Below, one piece after another: positions 7,718 to 15,012 of a DNA stretch of 18,109 nt (its first letter is position 1; every line of letters begins with the position of its first letter). This DNA is from Candidatus Bipolaricaulota bacterium. GTDB taxonomy: Bacteria > Bipolaricaulota > Bipolaricaulia > Bipolaricaulales > Bipolaricaulaceae. Made by a program: the position numbers and the translations under genes. Location: the NCBI GenBank assembly GCA_015661965.1, contig DQVA01000180.1:1-18109 (forward strand), written 5' to 3'. Below the pieces are notes generated by a model, which saw nothing but the letters and a program-made list of their open reading frames with translations, ran no database searches and was not told the origin of the DNA.

Positions 7718-9324
7718 GTCAACGCCCCCTCCGACTGCCGACAGCGGGGGCACTCGCCGCCCTCCAGGTGCCGCTGGAATTCCCCCCGAAACCGGCTCAG
7801 TGCCGTGCCCACGGGCAGGGCCACCGACTGGCCCAAGGGGCATAGCGAGGCCAAGTTCATGGTGTCGGTGATCTCCATCATGAGTTCAAGGATACCCTCA
7901 TCCCCCTCGCCGTTGCGAATCGAGTCCAGCAGCCGCACCAAGGCATCGGTCCCGACCCGGCAAGGGGTACACTGGCCGCAGGACTCGTGTCGGAAGAAGC
8001 GGAGCACCGAGCCCAGCATGTCCACCATACAGACCGACTGGTCGAACACCAAGATAGCCCCTGAGCCGAGGGCAGCGGCCATCTCGCGCATGGAGTCGAA
8101 ATCCAAGCGCACGTCCAGATCCTCGGGGGAGAGGAACGCCCCGGCGGCCCCCCCCACCAGCACCCCCTTGACCCGGGCCCCCTCCGGCGGGCCGCCGCCC
8201 AGCTCGTACACCAGGGTGCGCAACGGGGTGCCCATCTCCACCTCCACCAATCCGGGGAACTGCACATGCCCCAGCAGCATGAACACTTTGGTGCCCGGGC
8301 AACTGCTCGTGCCCAGGGTGCGGAACCAATCCGCCCCCCGGAACACGATCTCCGGCACGTTGGCCAGGGTCTCTACGTTGTTCACCACGGTGGGCTTCCC
8401 CCATAGGCCATAGGTGACGGGGAAGGGGGGGCGGAGGCGGGGCCAGCCACGTTTTCCCTCCAGGGACTCGATGAGGGAGGTCTCCTCCCCACACACGTAA
8501 GCCCCGGCCCCGGGCCGTACCTCCAAATCGAACGAGTACCCGGACTCCAGGATGTCCTCGCCGAGCAGCCCGTACTCCCTGGCTTGGGCGATTGCCCGCT
8601 CCATGCGAGCTATGGACAGCACGTACTCGCCCCGGATGTACACGTATCCCTTATGGGCCCCCACGGCATAGCCGGCCAGGAGCATGCCCTCGATCAGCTT
8701 GTGGGTATCGCCCTCCAGGATGAGCCGGTCCTTGAAAGTGCCGGGCTCGCCCTCGTCGGCGTTGCAGATCACGTACTTTTCCGGCCCCGCGGCGCGCGCC
8801 ACCGCTTCCCACTTGATCCCGGTGGGGAAGCCGGCCCCGCCCCGGCCCCGGAGCCCAGCGCTCTTGATCTCCCGGATCAGCTCCTCCGGCCGCCGCTGCA
8901 GCGCCCGCGACAGGGCCTCATACCCGCCGGTGGCGATATAGTCCTCGATGTCCTCGGGGTCGATGAGGCCGCAGTTGCGCAACACCACCCGCGTCTGCCG
9001 CCCCAGCAGCCGCCGGGGCGCCACCACCGGGGCCTGGGGCGGAAGCCGCAGCCTCTCCACCGGCCGCCCCTTCAGCAGGTGCTCCTCCGCGATCTCCTCG
9101 GCGGCCTCCGGGGTAACCCCCGCGTAGTAAACCCCCTCCGGGTACACCACCAACACCACGCCCCGACCGGAAAGCCCCAGGGTGCCGGTCTCCACCACTT
9201 GCACCTCGTCGGCGAGGCCCAACTCCGCTAGCTTTTTCCGCAAGGCGGACAGCACCCGCTCCACCCCGGCCAGGCGGGCCTCCTCATCCACCCCTACCAG
9301 CACATGCGCCCGCGCGATCCTCAT
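7714..9324 (-). CDS. NuoF/HydB-like NADH-binding flavoprotein, second copy, with degenerate N-terminal ferredoxin domain
   Basis: 536 residues. The flavoprotein core is intact: NADH-site GRGGAGFPTG (160-169), FMN-site NADEGEPGTFKDR (188-200), GAGAYVCGEET, VNNVETL, and [4Fe-4S] cysteines 449, 452, 455 and 495. The first 95 residues align with the thioredoxin-like [2Fe-2S] domain of the neighbouring HydB (shared VVETG and VYPEG), but all four cysteines are replaced; HydB's GCMGPC reads GTLGLS here. At the C-terminus only a CPRC (525-528) remains where HydB continues into two [4Fe-4S] ferredoxin motifs. GEPGTFKDR is closer to complex I NuoF than to HydB. It is ATGA-coupled to a NuoE-like gene. 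It probably forms a diaphorase that oxidises or reduces NAD(P); its partner and cofactor are unknown. Confidence 0.87.
   Translation of the reverse strand: MRIARAHVLVGVDEEARLAGVERVLSALRKKLAELGLADEVQVVETGTLGLSGRGVVLVVYPEGVYYAGVTPEAAEEIAEEHLLKGRPVERLRLPPQAPVVAPRRLLGRQTRVVLRNCGLIDPEDIEDYIATGGYEALSRALQRRPEELIREIKSAGLRGRGGAGFPTGIKWEAVARAAGPEKYVICNADEGEPGTFKDRLILEGDTHKLIEGMLLAGYAVGAHKGYVYIRGEYVLSIARMERAIAQAREYGLLGEDILESGYSFDLEVRPGAGAYVCGEETSLIESLEGKRGWPRLRPPFPVTYGLWGKPTVVNNVETLANVPEIVFRGADWFRTLGTSSCPGTKVFMLLGHVQFPGLVEVEMGTPLRTLVYELGGGPPEGARVKGVLVGGAAGAFLSPEDLDVRLDFDSMREMAAALGSGAILVFDQSVCMVDMLGSVLRFFRHESCGQCTPCRVGTDALVRLLDSIRNGEGDEGILELMMEITDTMNLASLCPLGQSVALPVGTALSRFRGEFQRHLEGGECPRCRQSEGALT
8818..8856. 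repeat. 39-bp exact repeat, copy in the NuoF-like gene
   Basis: This segment is identical, base for base, to 11069-11107 in hydB. Both encode the NADH-binding LRGRGGAGFPTG segment. It reflects paralogy, possibly with gene conversion, since synonymous positions also agree over 13 codons. Confidence 0.7.
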
Positions 9325-9779
9325 CCTGCCTCCCGGTAGCCAGCCAAGATCTCACGCACCCGCTCAGGATTCAGGTTCCCATACACCTGATCGTCGATCA
9401 TCATCGCCGGCGCCACCCCGCATACCCCCAAGCAACTGGTGAACTCCAAGGTGAACAGCCCATCCGGGGTGGTCTCCCCCACCCGGATCCCCAGCTCCTC
9501 CTGCAGGGCCGCAAGGAGGGACCACGCCCCGGCCAGGTGACAAGGGGGGGAGTCACACAGGCGGATGATGTGCCTGCCCCGGGGCACCAGGGAGAACATG
9601 GAGTAGAAGGTGACCGCGTCGTGGACCTGCGACAGGGGCAGGTCCAGGTACTGGGCCACCAACCGCAGATCCTCTCCGGTCAGGTAATTCCTGGGGTTGG
9701 CCCGCTGTAGCTCGTGCAATATAGCGAGCAACCGATCACGAGAGCGGGGAAACCGCTGCACCATCTTCAGCTTGTCCAC
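9321..9779 (-). CDS. NuoE/HydC-like [2Fe-2S] thioredoxin-fold subunit, second copy
   Basis: 152 residues. The N-terminal helical bundle is followed by the thioredoxin-like [2Fe-2S] domain with Cys75, Cys80, Cys116 and Cys120 (LCDSPPC and SCLGVC), and the family segments VTFYSMF and GRHIIRLC. The start is chosen as GTG at 9777-9779, five bases after AAAGGAG and two bases after the HydB stop. An upstream GTG at 9783-9785 sits too close to that Shine-Dalgarno. The gene ends with an ATGA overlap to the second NuoF-like gene, so the two form a NuoE/NuoF pair. Its role is to carry one electron from FMN, or to act as a side cluster. It differs clearly from the HydC at 15551-16018. Confidence 0.9.
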   Translation of the reverse strand: MDKLKMVQRFPRSRDRLLAILHELQRANPRNYLTGEDLRLVAQYLDLPLSQVHDAVTFYSMFSLVPRGRHIIRLCDSPPCHLAGAWSLLAALQEELGIRVGETTPDGLFTLEFTSCLGVCGVAPAMMIDDQVYGNLNPERVREILAGYREAG

Positions 9780-9781
9780 GC

Positions 9782-11569
9782 TCACTCCTTTCGTCCCGGG
9801 AGCTTGTGCACCGCCCCGAACGGGCAGGCGGCCTGGCACGCCCCACACCGGATACACAGCCGGTGGTGGATGAGGTAGGGGGGCTTTCCGGGGACACCCT
9901 CGATGGCCCCGCTGGGGCAGGCCCGGCGACAGAGGTCGCAGGCCCGGCAGGCCTCCGGGTCGATCCGGTAATGAATCAGGGCAGTACACACCCCGGCCGG
10001 GCAGGCCCGCTCGTGGATGTGGGCCAAGTACTCGTCCCGGAAATATCGGAGGGTGGAAAGCACCGGGTTGGGGGCGGTCTGGCCCAGGCCGCACAGCGAG
10101 GCGCTCCCCACCAGCTCCGCCAGCTCCTCCAGCCTGTCTAGGTCCTGTTCGGTGCCCTGGCCGCTGGTGATGCGGCTCAACAGCCCGAGCATCATCTGGG
10201 TGCCCACCCGGCAAGGGGTGCATTTGCCACAGGACTCGTCGGCGGTGAACTCCAAGAAGAACTTGGCCACGTTGACCATGCAGGCCGAGTCATCCAGCAC
10301 GATCACCCCGCCGGAGCCCATGATGGCCCCGTGCTGACGCAGGGATTCGTAGTCCACCGGCACGTCCAACAGTTCCTCCGGCAGACACCCCCCGGAGGGG
10401 CCACCGATCTGCACGGCTTTGAACCTCCTCCCCTCGGGTACACCGCCGCCCACCTCCATGATGAGCTCCCGCAGGGTGATGCCCATGGGCACCTCCACCA
10501 GGCCGGTGTTGCGGACCTGTCCGGCCAGGGCAAACACCTTCGTGCCCTTGCTGGTCCCGGTCCCCAGGGAGGAGAACCAGTCCGCCCCCTGGAGCAGGAT
10601 ATGGCGGACGTTGGCCAAGGTCTCCACGTTGTTGATCAGGGTTGGTTTCCCCCACAGGCCGGCTTGGGCCGGGTAGGGCGGGCGCGGCCGGGGTTCGCCT
10701 CGTCGGCCCTCGATGGAGGCAATCAGGGCGGTCTCCTCCCCGCACACGAACGCCCCGGCCCCCATGCGCAGTTCGATATCGAACGAAAAGCCGGTCTCAA
10801 GGACCTCTCCCCCCAACAGGCCGTAGCTCCGGGCCTGGGAAATGGCCCGTTCCAAGCGCTGAATGGCCAGGGGATATTCGGCTCTCACGTAGATGTAGCC
10901 CTGTCTTGCGCCCACGGCGTAGGCGGCGATGGCCATCCCTTCCAGGACCGCATGGGGATCCCCTTCCAGGATGGCCCGGTCCATGAACGCCCCCGGGTCG
11001 CCCTCGTCGGCGTTGCAGACCACGAACTTCTCCGCTCCGGGGGCCTTCCTCACCAGTTCCCACTTCACCCCGGTGGGGAAGCCGGCCCCGCCCCGGCCCC
11101 GGAGCCCGGCCCGCTTCACCTCTTCGATCACTTCCTCCGGGGACCGTTCCAGGGCCCGGATCAGCCCCTCGTAACCGCCGACGGCGATGTACTCGTCGAT
11201 CTCCTCGGGGTCGATCATCCCGCAGTTGGCGAGCACGACCTTCTTCTGGCGGGCGAAGAAATCCAGTTCCTTGAGCGGGGGGGCTTCCCCGGCCCACAGA
11301 AGCCGCCGCACGGGGCGTCCTTTCAAGAAATGCTCCACCACGATCTCTTCCGCGTCCTCGGGCTTGACCCGTACGTAGAACGTGCCCTCGGGGTACACCA
11401 GCAACACCGGGCCCAGCTCACACGGGCCCATACAGCCCGTCTCCACTACCCTGACCTCCTGGGTGAGGCCGTGCGCGGAAAGGGCTTCGATCAGAGCTTG
11501 CCTGACCGCCCGGCTGCCGGAGGAAAGACAAGCCGTGCCGGCGCACAGCAGGACCTCCAGCCGCCTCAT
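9782..11569 (-). CDS. hydB: HydB: NADH/FMN/ferredoxin subunit of bifurcating-type hydrogenase
   Basis: 595 residues in four parts. (1) A thioredoxin-like [2Fe-2S] domain with Cys9, 14, 46 and 50. (2) A NuoF core with the NADH site LRGRGGAGFPTG (156-167) and FMN site NADEGDPGAFMDR (186-198). (3) A [4Fe-4S] site with Cys447, 450, 453 and 493. (4) A C-terminal tail with CPAGVC (523-528) and two [4Fe-4S] ferredoxin motifs (Cys541/544/547/551 and 572/575/578/582). The ferredoxin tail separates HydB of electron-bifurcating hydrogenases from plain HoxF or NuoF. FMN is the expected hub that splits electrons between NAD and ferredoxin. Start ATG at 11567-11569, ATGA-coupled to the protease gene. Confidence 0.92.
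   Translation of the reverse strand: MRRLEVLLCAGTACLSSGSRAVRQALIEALSAHGLTQEVRVVETGCMGPCELGPVLLVYPEGTFYVRVKPEDAEEIVVEHFLKGRPVRRLLWAGEAPPLKELDFFARQKKVVLANCGMIDPEEIDEYIAVGGYEGLIRALERSPEEVIEEVKRAGLRGRGGAGFPTGVKWELVRKAPGAEKFVVCNADEGDPGAFMDRAILEGDPHAVLEGMAIAAYAVGARQGYIYVRAEYPLAIQRLERAISQARSYGLLGGEVLETGFSFDIELRMGAGAFVCGEETALIASIEGRRGEPRPRPPYPAQAGLWGKPTLINNVETLANVRHILLQGADWFSSLGTGTSKGTKVFALAGQVRNTGLVEVPMGITLRELIMEVGGGVPEGRRFKAVQIGGPSGGCLPEELLDVPVDYESLRQHGAIMGSGGVIVLDDSACMVNVAKFFLEFTADESCGKCTPCRVGTQMMLGLLSRITSGQGTEQDLDRLEELAELVGSASLCGLGQTAPNPVLSTLRYFRDEYLAHIHERACPAGVCTALIHYRIDPEACRACDLCRRACPSGAIEGVPGKPPYLIHHRLCIRCGACQAACPFGAVHKLPGRKE
11069..11107. repeat. 39-bp exact repeat, copy in hydB
   Basis: Identical to 8818-8856 in the second NuoF-like gene. 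It lies over the NADH-binding glycine-rich loop. Confidence 0.7.
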
Positions 11570-11997
11570 GGTCCCCCCGCCCGGTCCAAGTAGGCGCGCA
11601 GCCTACCTACCAGCCCCTCCGCCGCCCGCCGGGTACGGAGGGAAAGGCCCTCTCCGAAGGAGAGGTCGCGGGCGGGAAGGGTCACCAGCCACGCCTCCGG
11701 GTAATCGCCAAACAGGTACTCCGCCCAGGCGAGAAGCCCCGGCGGGGACAGGGCATGGATCAAGGCCGGCCGCGCCCCCGGCCGGACCCGCTCCCACCGC
11801 ACCGGGCCCGCCCCCATGCGGGCGTCCACGAATATCACCAGATCAGCGGAAGCCAGCTTGGGGATCAGCTCCGGGGTCAGCGCCGGGGCGGCGATCACCT
11901 CCACTCCGGGCATCCCCTCCAGGCGCTGGGCCACCCACAGGCCCACTCCATCGTCCCGCCGCAGGGGATGGCCAAACCCCACCACCAGGGTCTTCAT
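11566..11997 (-). CDS. Hydrogenase maturation endopeptidase (HycI/HoxW family)
   Basis: 143 residues. The N-terminal GFGHPLRRDDGVG is the family's metal-sensing motif, with His where Asn is usual (GxGNxLxxDDGxG). IFVDARMGAG carries the second acidic residue, and HALSP the conserved histidine. These proteases clip the C-terminal extension of the NiFe large subunit once the metal centre is loaded. The gene follows hydL directly with an ATGA overlap, and HydL carries a matching 25-residue tail after DPCLSCSVH, so HydL is the evident substrate. The start is ATG at 11995-11997; upstream in-frame residues lie within hydL and are rejected. No hypA-hypF genes are in the window. Confidence 0.92.
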   Translation of the reverse strand: MKTLVVGFGHPLRRDDGVGLWVAQRLEGMPGVEVIAAPALTPELIPKLASADLVIFVDARMGAGPVRWERVRPGARPALIHALSPPGLLAWAEYLFGDYPEAWLVTLPARDLSFGEGLSLRTRRAAEGLVGRLRAYLDRAGGP

Positions 11998-13415
11998 GCC
12001 CGTGTCCTCTCCGAGATCAGCCTGCCGGCGGCATCGTAAAGCTCCACCCGCAGGGGCAAGCGCCCCACCGCGTGGACGGAACACGACAGACACGGGTCAT
12101 AGGCCCGGATCCCCCCTTCCAGGCGGTTCAGCAGCCCCTCGGTAACCTCCCGCCCGCTCAAGTAGTGCTGGGCGATCTGATGCACGGTGCGGTTCATGGC
12201 CAGGTTGTTATGCCCAGTGGAGACGATGAGGTTCACCCAGCTGATCACCCCGTGCTCGTCCACCCGGTAGTGATGGAACAAGGTACCGCGGGGGGCTTCG
12301 TGTACCCCCACCCCCTCCAGCTCGTTTATCCCCGCCTCGGCCCGCACCCGGTCCGAAAGCAGATCCGGATCGGAAAGGTAGCCATTGATCCGCTCCAAGG
12401 CGGCGAGGATCTCGATCAGCCGGGCGTAGTGGTAGTGAAAGGAGGAGGTCACCGCCTTGCCGTCCGCCAGGGCCCGGAACCTCCGCAGGGCCTCGTCTGC
12501 CAGGGGCGTCCCCATACGATCACAGCAGTTGAGCCGGGCCAAGGGGCCGACCCGGTACAGGCCTTCCGGATAGCCGGTCTCCCGGTGGTAAGGGAACTTG
12601 AGGTAGCTCCAGCCCTCCACCTGCTCGCCGATGTAGTCGGGATAGCGGGCCGGGTCCAGTCCGTCGGCCACCACGTTCCTATCGGAGTCCACAAACCGGA
12701 TGTGGCCGCTGTAGTGCTCCCAGGTGCCATCCGGGGCCACCAGGGCCATGAACAGGCTATCGAAGTCCCCGAAGGCGGAGATCTCCTCGGCCCAGTCATC
12801 CAAATGCCCCTCGTACAGGGAGATGGCGTCCTGGATGATGCGCATAGCCTCGGGGAGGCCGGCGGCCAGCCGGTCCCGGGCCGCCTCCTGGAGGGGCGCC
12901 CTCACCCCACCGGGGACCGCCCAAGCGGGGTGGATCCTCCGTCCGCCCAACTCCTCGATCACCTGCTGGCCGTAGGCCCGCAGGCGGATGCCGTCCAAGG
13001 CCAGCCCGGGGTCCTCCTCCATCAGCCCGAACACGTTACGCCGGGCGGGATCGGAGTCCCAGCCCAAAAGCAGGTCCGGGGAGGAGAGGTGGAAGAAGGA
13101 CAGGGCATGGGACTGCACGAACTGCCCTAGGTTCATGAGGCGGCGGAGCTTGTCCGCCGCCCGCGGCACCCGCACCGCCAGGATGGCATCCCCGGCTTTT
13201 GCCGAGCAGAGGAGATGCGACACCGGGCAGATCCCGCAGACACGGGCAGTGATGGCCGGCATCTCCCACACCGTCCGCCCCTGGCAGAACCGCTCGAACC
13301 CGCGGGCCTCGGTGACGTGGAACCTGGCCTGGGCCACCCGCCCTTCCCCGTCCAGCGACAAGGTGATCAGCCCGTGGCCCTCGATACGCGTGACCGGGAT
13401 CTTGAGCTTCCTCAT
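11994..13415 (-). CDS. hydL: [NiFe] hydrogenase large subunit, HoxH/HydL type
   Basis: 473 residues holding the NiFe(CN)2CO active site. The N-terminal ligand motif RVCGICPVSH gives Cys60 and Cys63. The C-terminal motif DPCLSCSVH gives Cys442 and Cys445 and ends at His448, the likely cleavage point. The remaining 25 residues (AVGRLPL to the end) should be removed by the adjacent protease. RIEGHG (10-15) and SSFHYHYARL are typical of NAD-linked group 3 enzymes, and the DPCLSC form points to HoxH-like subunits. No selenocysteine codon is present. The protein is soluble, without membrane segments. Start ATG at 13413-13415 follows a strong GGAGGGGAGG. It is expressed with hydS ten bases upstream. 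Confidence 0.95.
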   Translation of the reverse strand: MRKLKIPVTRIEGHGLITLSLDGEGRVAQARFHVTEARGFERFCQGRTVWEMPAITARVCGICPVSHLLCSAKAGDAILAVRVPRAADKLRRLMNLGQFVQSHALSFFHLSSPDLLLGWDSDPARRNVFGLMEEDPGLALDGIRLRAYGQQVIEELGGRRIHPAWAVPGGVRAPLQEAARDRLAAGLPEAMRIIQDAISLYEGHLDDWAEEISAFGDFDSLFMALVAPDGTWEHYSGHIRFVDSDRNVVADGLDPARYPDYIGEQVEGWSYLKFPYHRETGYPEGLYRVGPLARLNCCDRMGTPLADEALRRFRALADGKAVTSSFHYHYARLIEILAALERINGYLSDPDLLSDRVRAEAGINELEGVGVHEAPRGTLFHHYRVDEHGVISWVNLIVSTGHNNLAMNRTVHQIAQHYLSGREVTEGLLNRLEGGIRAYDPCLSCSVHAVGRLPLRVELYDAAGRLISERTRA

Positions 13416-13425
13416 CCTCCCCTCC

Positions 13426-13953
13426 TCACCCGAACCTCAGGTCCTCGCCCACCAACAGGGGCGATTCCCCCGCCAGGAGCCGCTGGAGGAACCGCCAGAT
13501 GCGGTCCGCCGGAGGGGGGCAGCCGTGGATGAAGCCATCCACCGGCACCAGCATGGACAACGGCAGCGCCTGCGGCAGGAGTTTCGGCACCTCTCCCTCC
13601 TCCAGGCCCGGGACCTCCCCCTCCCCGTACACCGACCGCAAAACCTCCTCCCGGGGGAGGGGATTGCGCATGGAGGGGACGTTCCCGGTCACCGCGCAGT
13701 CCCCGAACGCCACGAGCAGCTTGGTCCTCTCGCGGATCTCCCGCAGCAGCTCCCAGTGCTCGGAGTTCCCCACCGCCCCTTCCACCAGGGTGAGATCCAC
13801 CCCGTCGGGGAACTCCTTGATGTCCACCACCGGGGAGTAGACGATGTCCACCTTTTGGGCCAACTCCACCAGCCGCTCGTCCAGATCCAAGAAGGACATG
13901 TGACAGCCAGAGCAGCCGGAGAACCAGATCGTGGCTACCTTGACCTTAGGCAC
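13426..13953 (-). CDS. hydS: [NiFe] hydrogenase small subunit, HoxY/HydS type
   Basis: 175 residues carrying the proximal [4Fe-4S] cluster. Its ligands are Cys14 and Cys17 (CSGCHMSFLDLDE), Cys86 (GDCAVTG) and Cys145 (HGCPPP). It has no twin-arginine signal and no medial or distal cluster region, so it is the short cytoplasmic form. Cluster electrons must leave through HydA. Start is GTG at 13951-13953, supported by AAAGGAGG four bases before it; this start overlaps the hydA stop by eight bases. The family is unambiguous. Confidence 0.94.
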   Translation of the reverse strand: MPKVKVATIWFSGCSGCHMSFLDLDERLVELAQKVDIVYSPVVDIKEFPDGVDLTLVEGAVGNSEHWELLREIRERTKLLVAFGDCAVTGNVPSMRNPLPREEVLRSVYGEGEVPGLEEGEVPKLLPQALPLSMLVPVDGFIHGCPPPADRIWRFLQRLLAGESPLLVGEDLRFG

Positions 13954-14647
13954 GGGGCCTCCTTTCCGTGATCTGGGCCAAGAGCTGGGGCTCCTTCTCC
14001 TGCTCGGCGGTGGCCTTGCCCCGCTCCACCAGCGCCCCCACTGGGCAGGCCTGGACGCACTTGCCGCACTCGGTACAGGTCTCGGAGCTCCCCCACGGCC
14101 CCCCCAGGTCCGGCTCCACCGTGGTGTGGATGCCCCGGCCGGAGAACCCCCAGGTCATCGCCCCCTCCACCTCGGAGCAGGCCCGCACGCAGCGGCCGCA
14201 GAGGACGCAGCGGTTGGGGTCGTACACGAACTTGCCGTGGCTGGCATCAAGGGTCAACCCGGGGAACCGATAGGGAACCCGCACCGCCTCCAGCCCCAGC
14301 TCGCAGGCCAAATCCTGGAGTTCGCAATGGCCATTGGAGACGCAGATGGCGCAAATGTGGTTTCGTTCGGCGAACAGGAGCTCCAGCACCCGCCGCCGCA
14401 GCTCGGTAAGCCGGGGGGAGGTGGCCACCACCCGCATCCCCTCCTGCACGGGGGTGGCACAGGCGGGAACCAACTTTCCGTTCCAGTTCGCTACCTCCAC
14501 CAGGCAAATGCGGCACGAGCCCCGGGGGGAGAGACCTGATAGGTAACACAGGGTGGGGATGCGGACCCCGGCTTCCTCGGCCACTTCCAAGATGGTCTGG
14601 CCGGGGCGGGCGGTGACCTCTCGACCGTCTATCTCCAGATGGATCAT
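13946..14647 (-). CDS. hydA: HoxU/HydA-like iron-sulfur subunit linking hydrogenase to diaphorase
   Basis: 233 residues. Visible clusters, in order: a plant-type [2Fe-2S] (Cys34, 45, 48, 63), a His-ligated [4Fe-4S] (His97, Cys99, 102, 108), and two ferredoxin-type [4Fe-4S] sites (Cys147/150/153/157 and 191/194/197/201). This is the layout of HoxU and of the N-terminal part of NuoG and of [FeFe] HydA, but without the H-cluster domain. In HydABCSL-type [NiFe] enzymes this subunit is called HydA and wires HydS to HydB and HydC. Start ATG at 14645-14647 overlaps the HndB-like stop as ATGA. The last 25 residues are charged and without motifs. Confidence 0.93.
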   Translation of the reverse strand: MIHLEIDGREVTARPGQTILEVAEEAGVRIPTLCYLSGLSPRGSCRICLVEVANWNGKLVPACATPVQEGMRVVATSPRLTELRRRVLELLFAERNHICAICVSNGHCELQDLACELGLEAVRVPYRFPGLTLDASHGKFVYDPNRCVLCGRCVRACSEVEGAMTWGFSGRGIHTTVEPDLGGPWGSSETCTECGKCVQACPVGALVERGKATAEQEKEPQLLAQITERRPRA

Positions 14648-15012
14648 GCCTCCACCTCCCGCACCTCCAGCACCCGGTCCGAGATAGCCCGACCGTTCAC
14701 CACGTGCTCCGCCACGATCCTGCGGGCCAGGGCCTCGTCCACCTCCCCATACACGGTGATCCTGCCCTCTTCATGTACCTCCACGACGGGCTCTTTCGCG
14801 GCCAGGCCCCGCTCGCCGGTCTGGGTGACGATCACGTCATCGATCCCCCGCCGGGCCAGCTCATCCATGACCGCCTTCAGCACCTGGCGGGCCCCGGCGG
14901 CCAGGCCCGAGGTGCCCATCCCCACCACCACCTTAACCCGGGCCTTCCCCGCTCGGAGTCGCAGCTTTTCCCTGGCCTGCTCCCGGATCCTGCGCAGGTC
15001 CTCTGGTTTCAT
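14644..15012 (-). CDS. HndB-like thioredoxin-fold protein lacking all cluster cysteines
   Basis: 122 residues. It resembles HndB-type [2Fe-2S] proteins found in HydABC and Hnd hydrogenase operons. The family segments VVVGMGTSGLAAGARQV and TQTGERGLAAKEPVVEV are clear, and so is the ending AEHVVNGRAISDRVLE. In the family as I recall it these read GM(A/G)TCG and TGCIGMC, so the cysteines are replaced by Ser, Glu and Ala. The whole protein contains no cysteine and cannot bind [2Fe-2S] in the usual way. The frame is intact, so it is probably a structural or regulatory subunit rather than a decayed gene. ATGA overlaps link it to the ATPase before it and hydA after it. Confidence 0.85.
   Translation of the reverse strand: MKPEDLRRIREQAREKLRLRAGKARVKVVVGMGTSGLAAGARQVLKAVMDELARRGIDDVIVTQTGERGLAAKEPVVEVHEEGRITVYGEVDEALARRIVAEHVVNGRAISDRVLEVREVEA

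Noticed and set aside
6404..8413. A 669-codon open frame on the plus strand opposite the RNase and NuoF-like genes
   Set aside because: It is antisense to two well-identified genes, its product has no recognisable motif, and long antisense frames are expected in GC-rich DNA.
7714..9324. The second NuoF-like gene as a pseudogene
   Set aside because: The frame is intact over 536 codons, core FMN, NADH and [4Fe-4S] motifs are complete, and it is coupled to genes on both sides.
7714..11569. Part of respiratory complex I (nuoEFG)
   Set aside because: No NuoB/C/D/I or membrane subunits are present, HydB has the ferredoxin tail, and the maturation protease and HydL tie the genes to a hydrogenase.
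10331..13130. Plus-strand open frames of 420 and 582 codons opposite hydB, the protease and hydL
   Set aside because: They overlap each other and conserved minus-strand genes, and their composition (Pro, Gly, His, Arg) mirrors the opposite strand.
13946..14647. [FeFe] hydrogenase HydA
   Set aside because: The Fe-S layout matches the N-terminal half of [FeFe] HydA, but the protein ends at 233 residues with no H-cluster motifs, and a [NiFe] large and small subunit follow directly.
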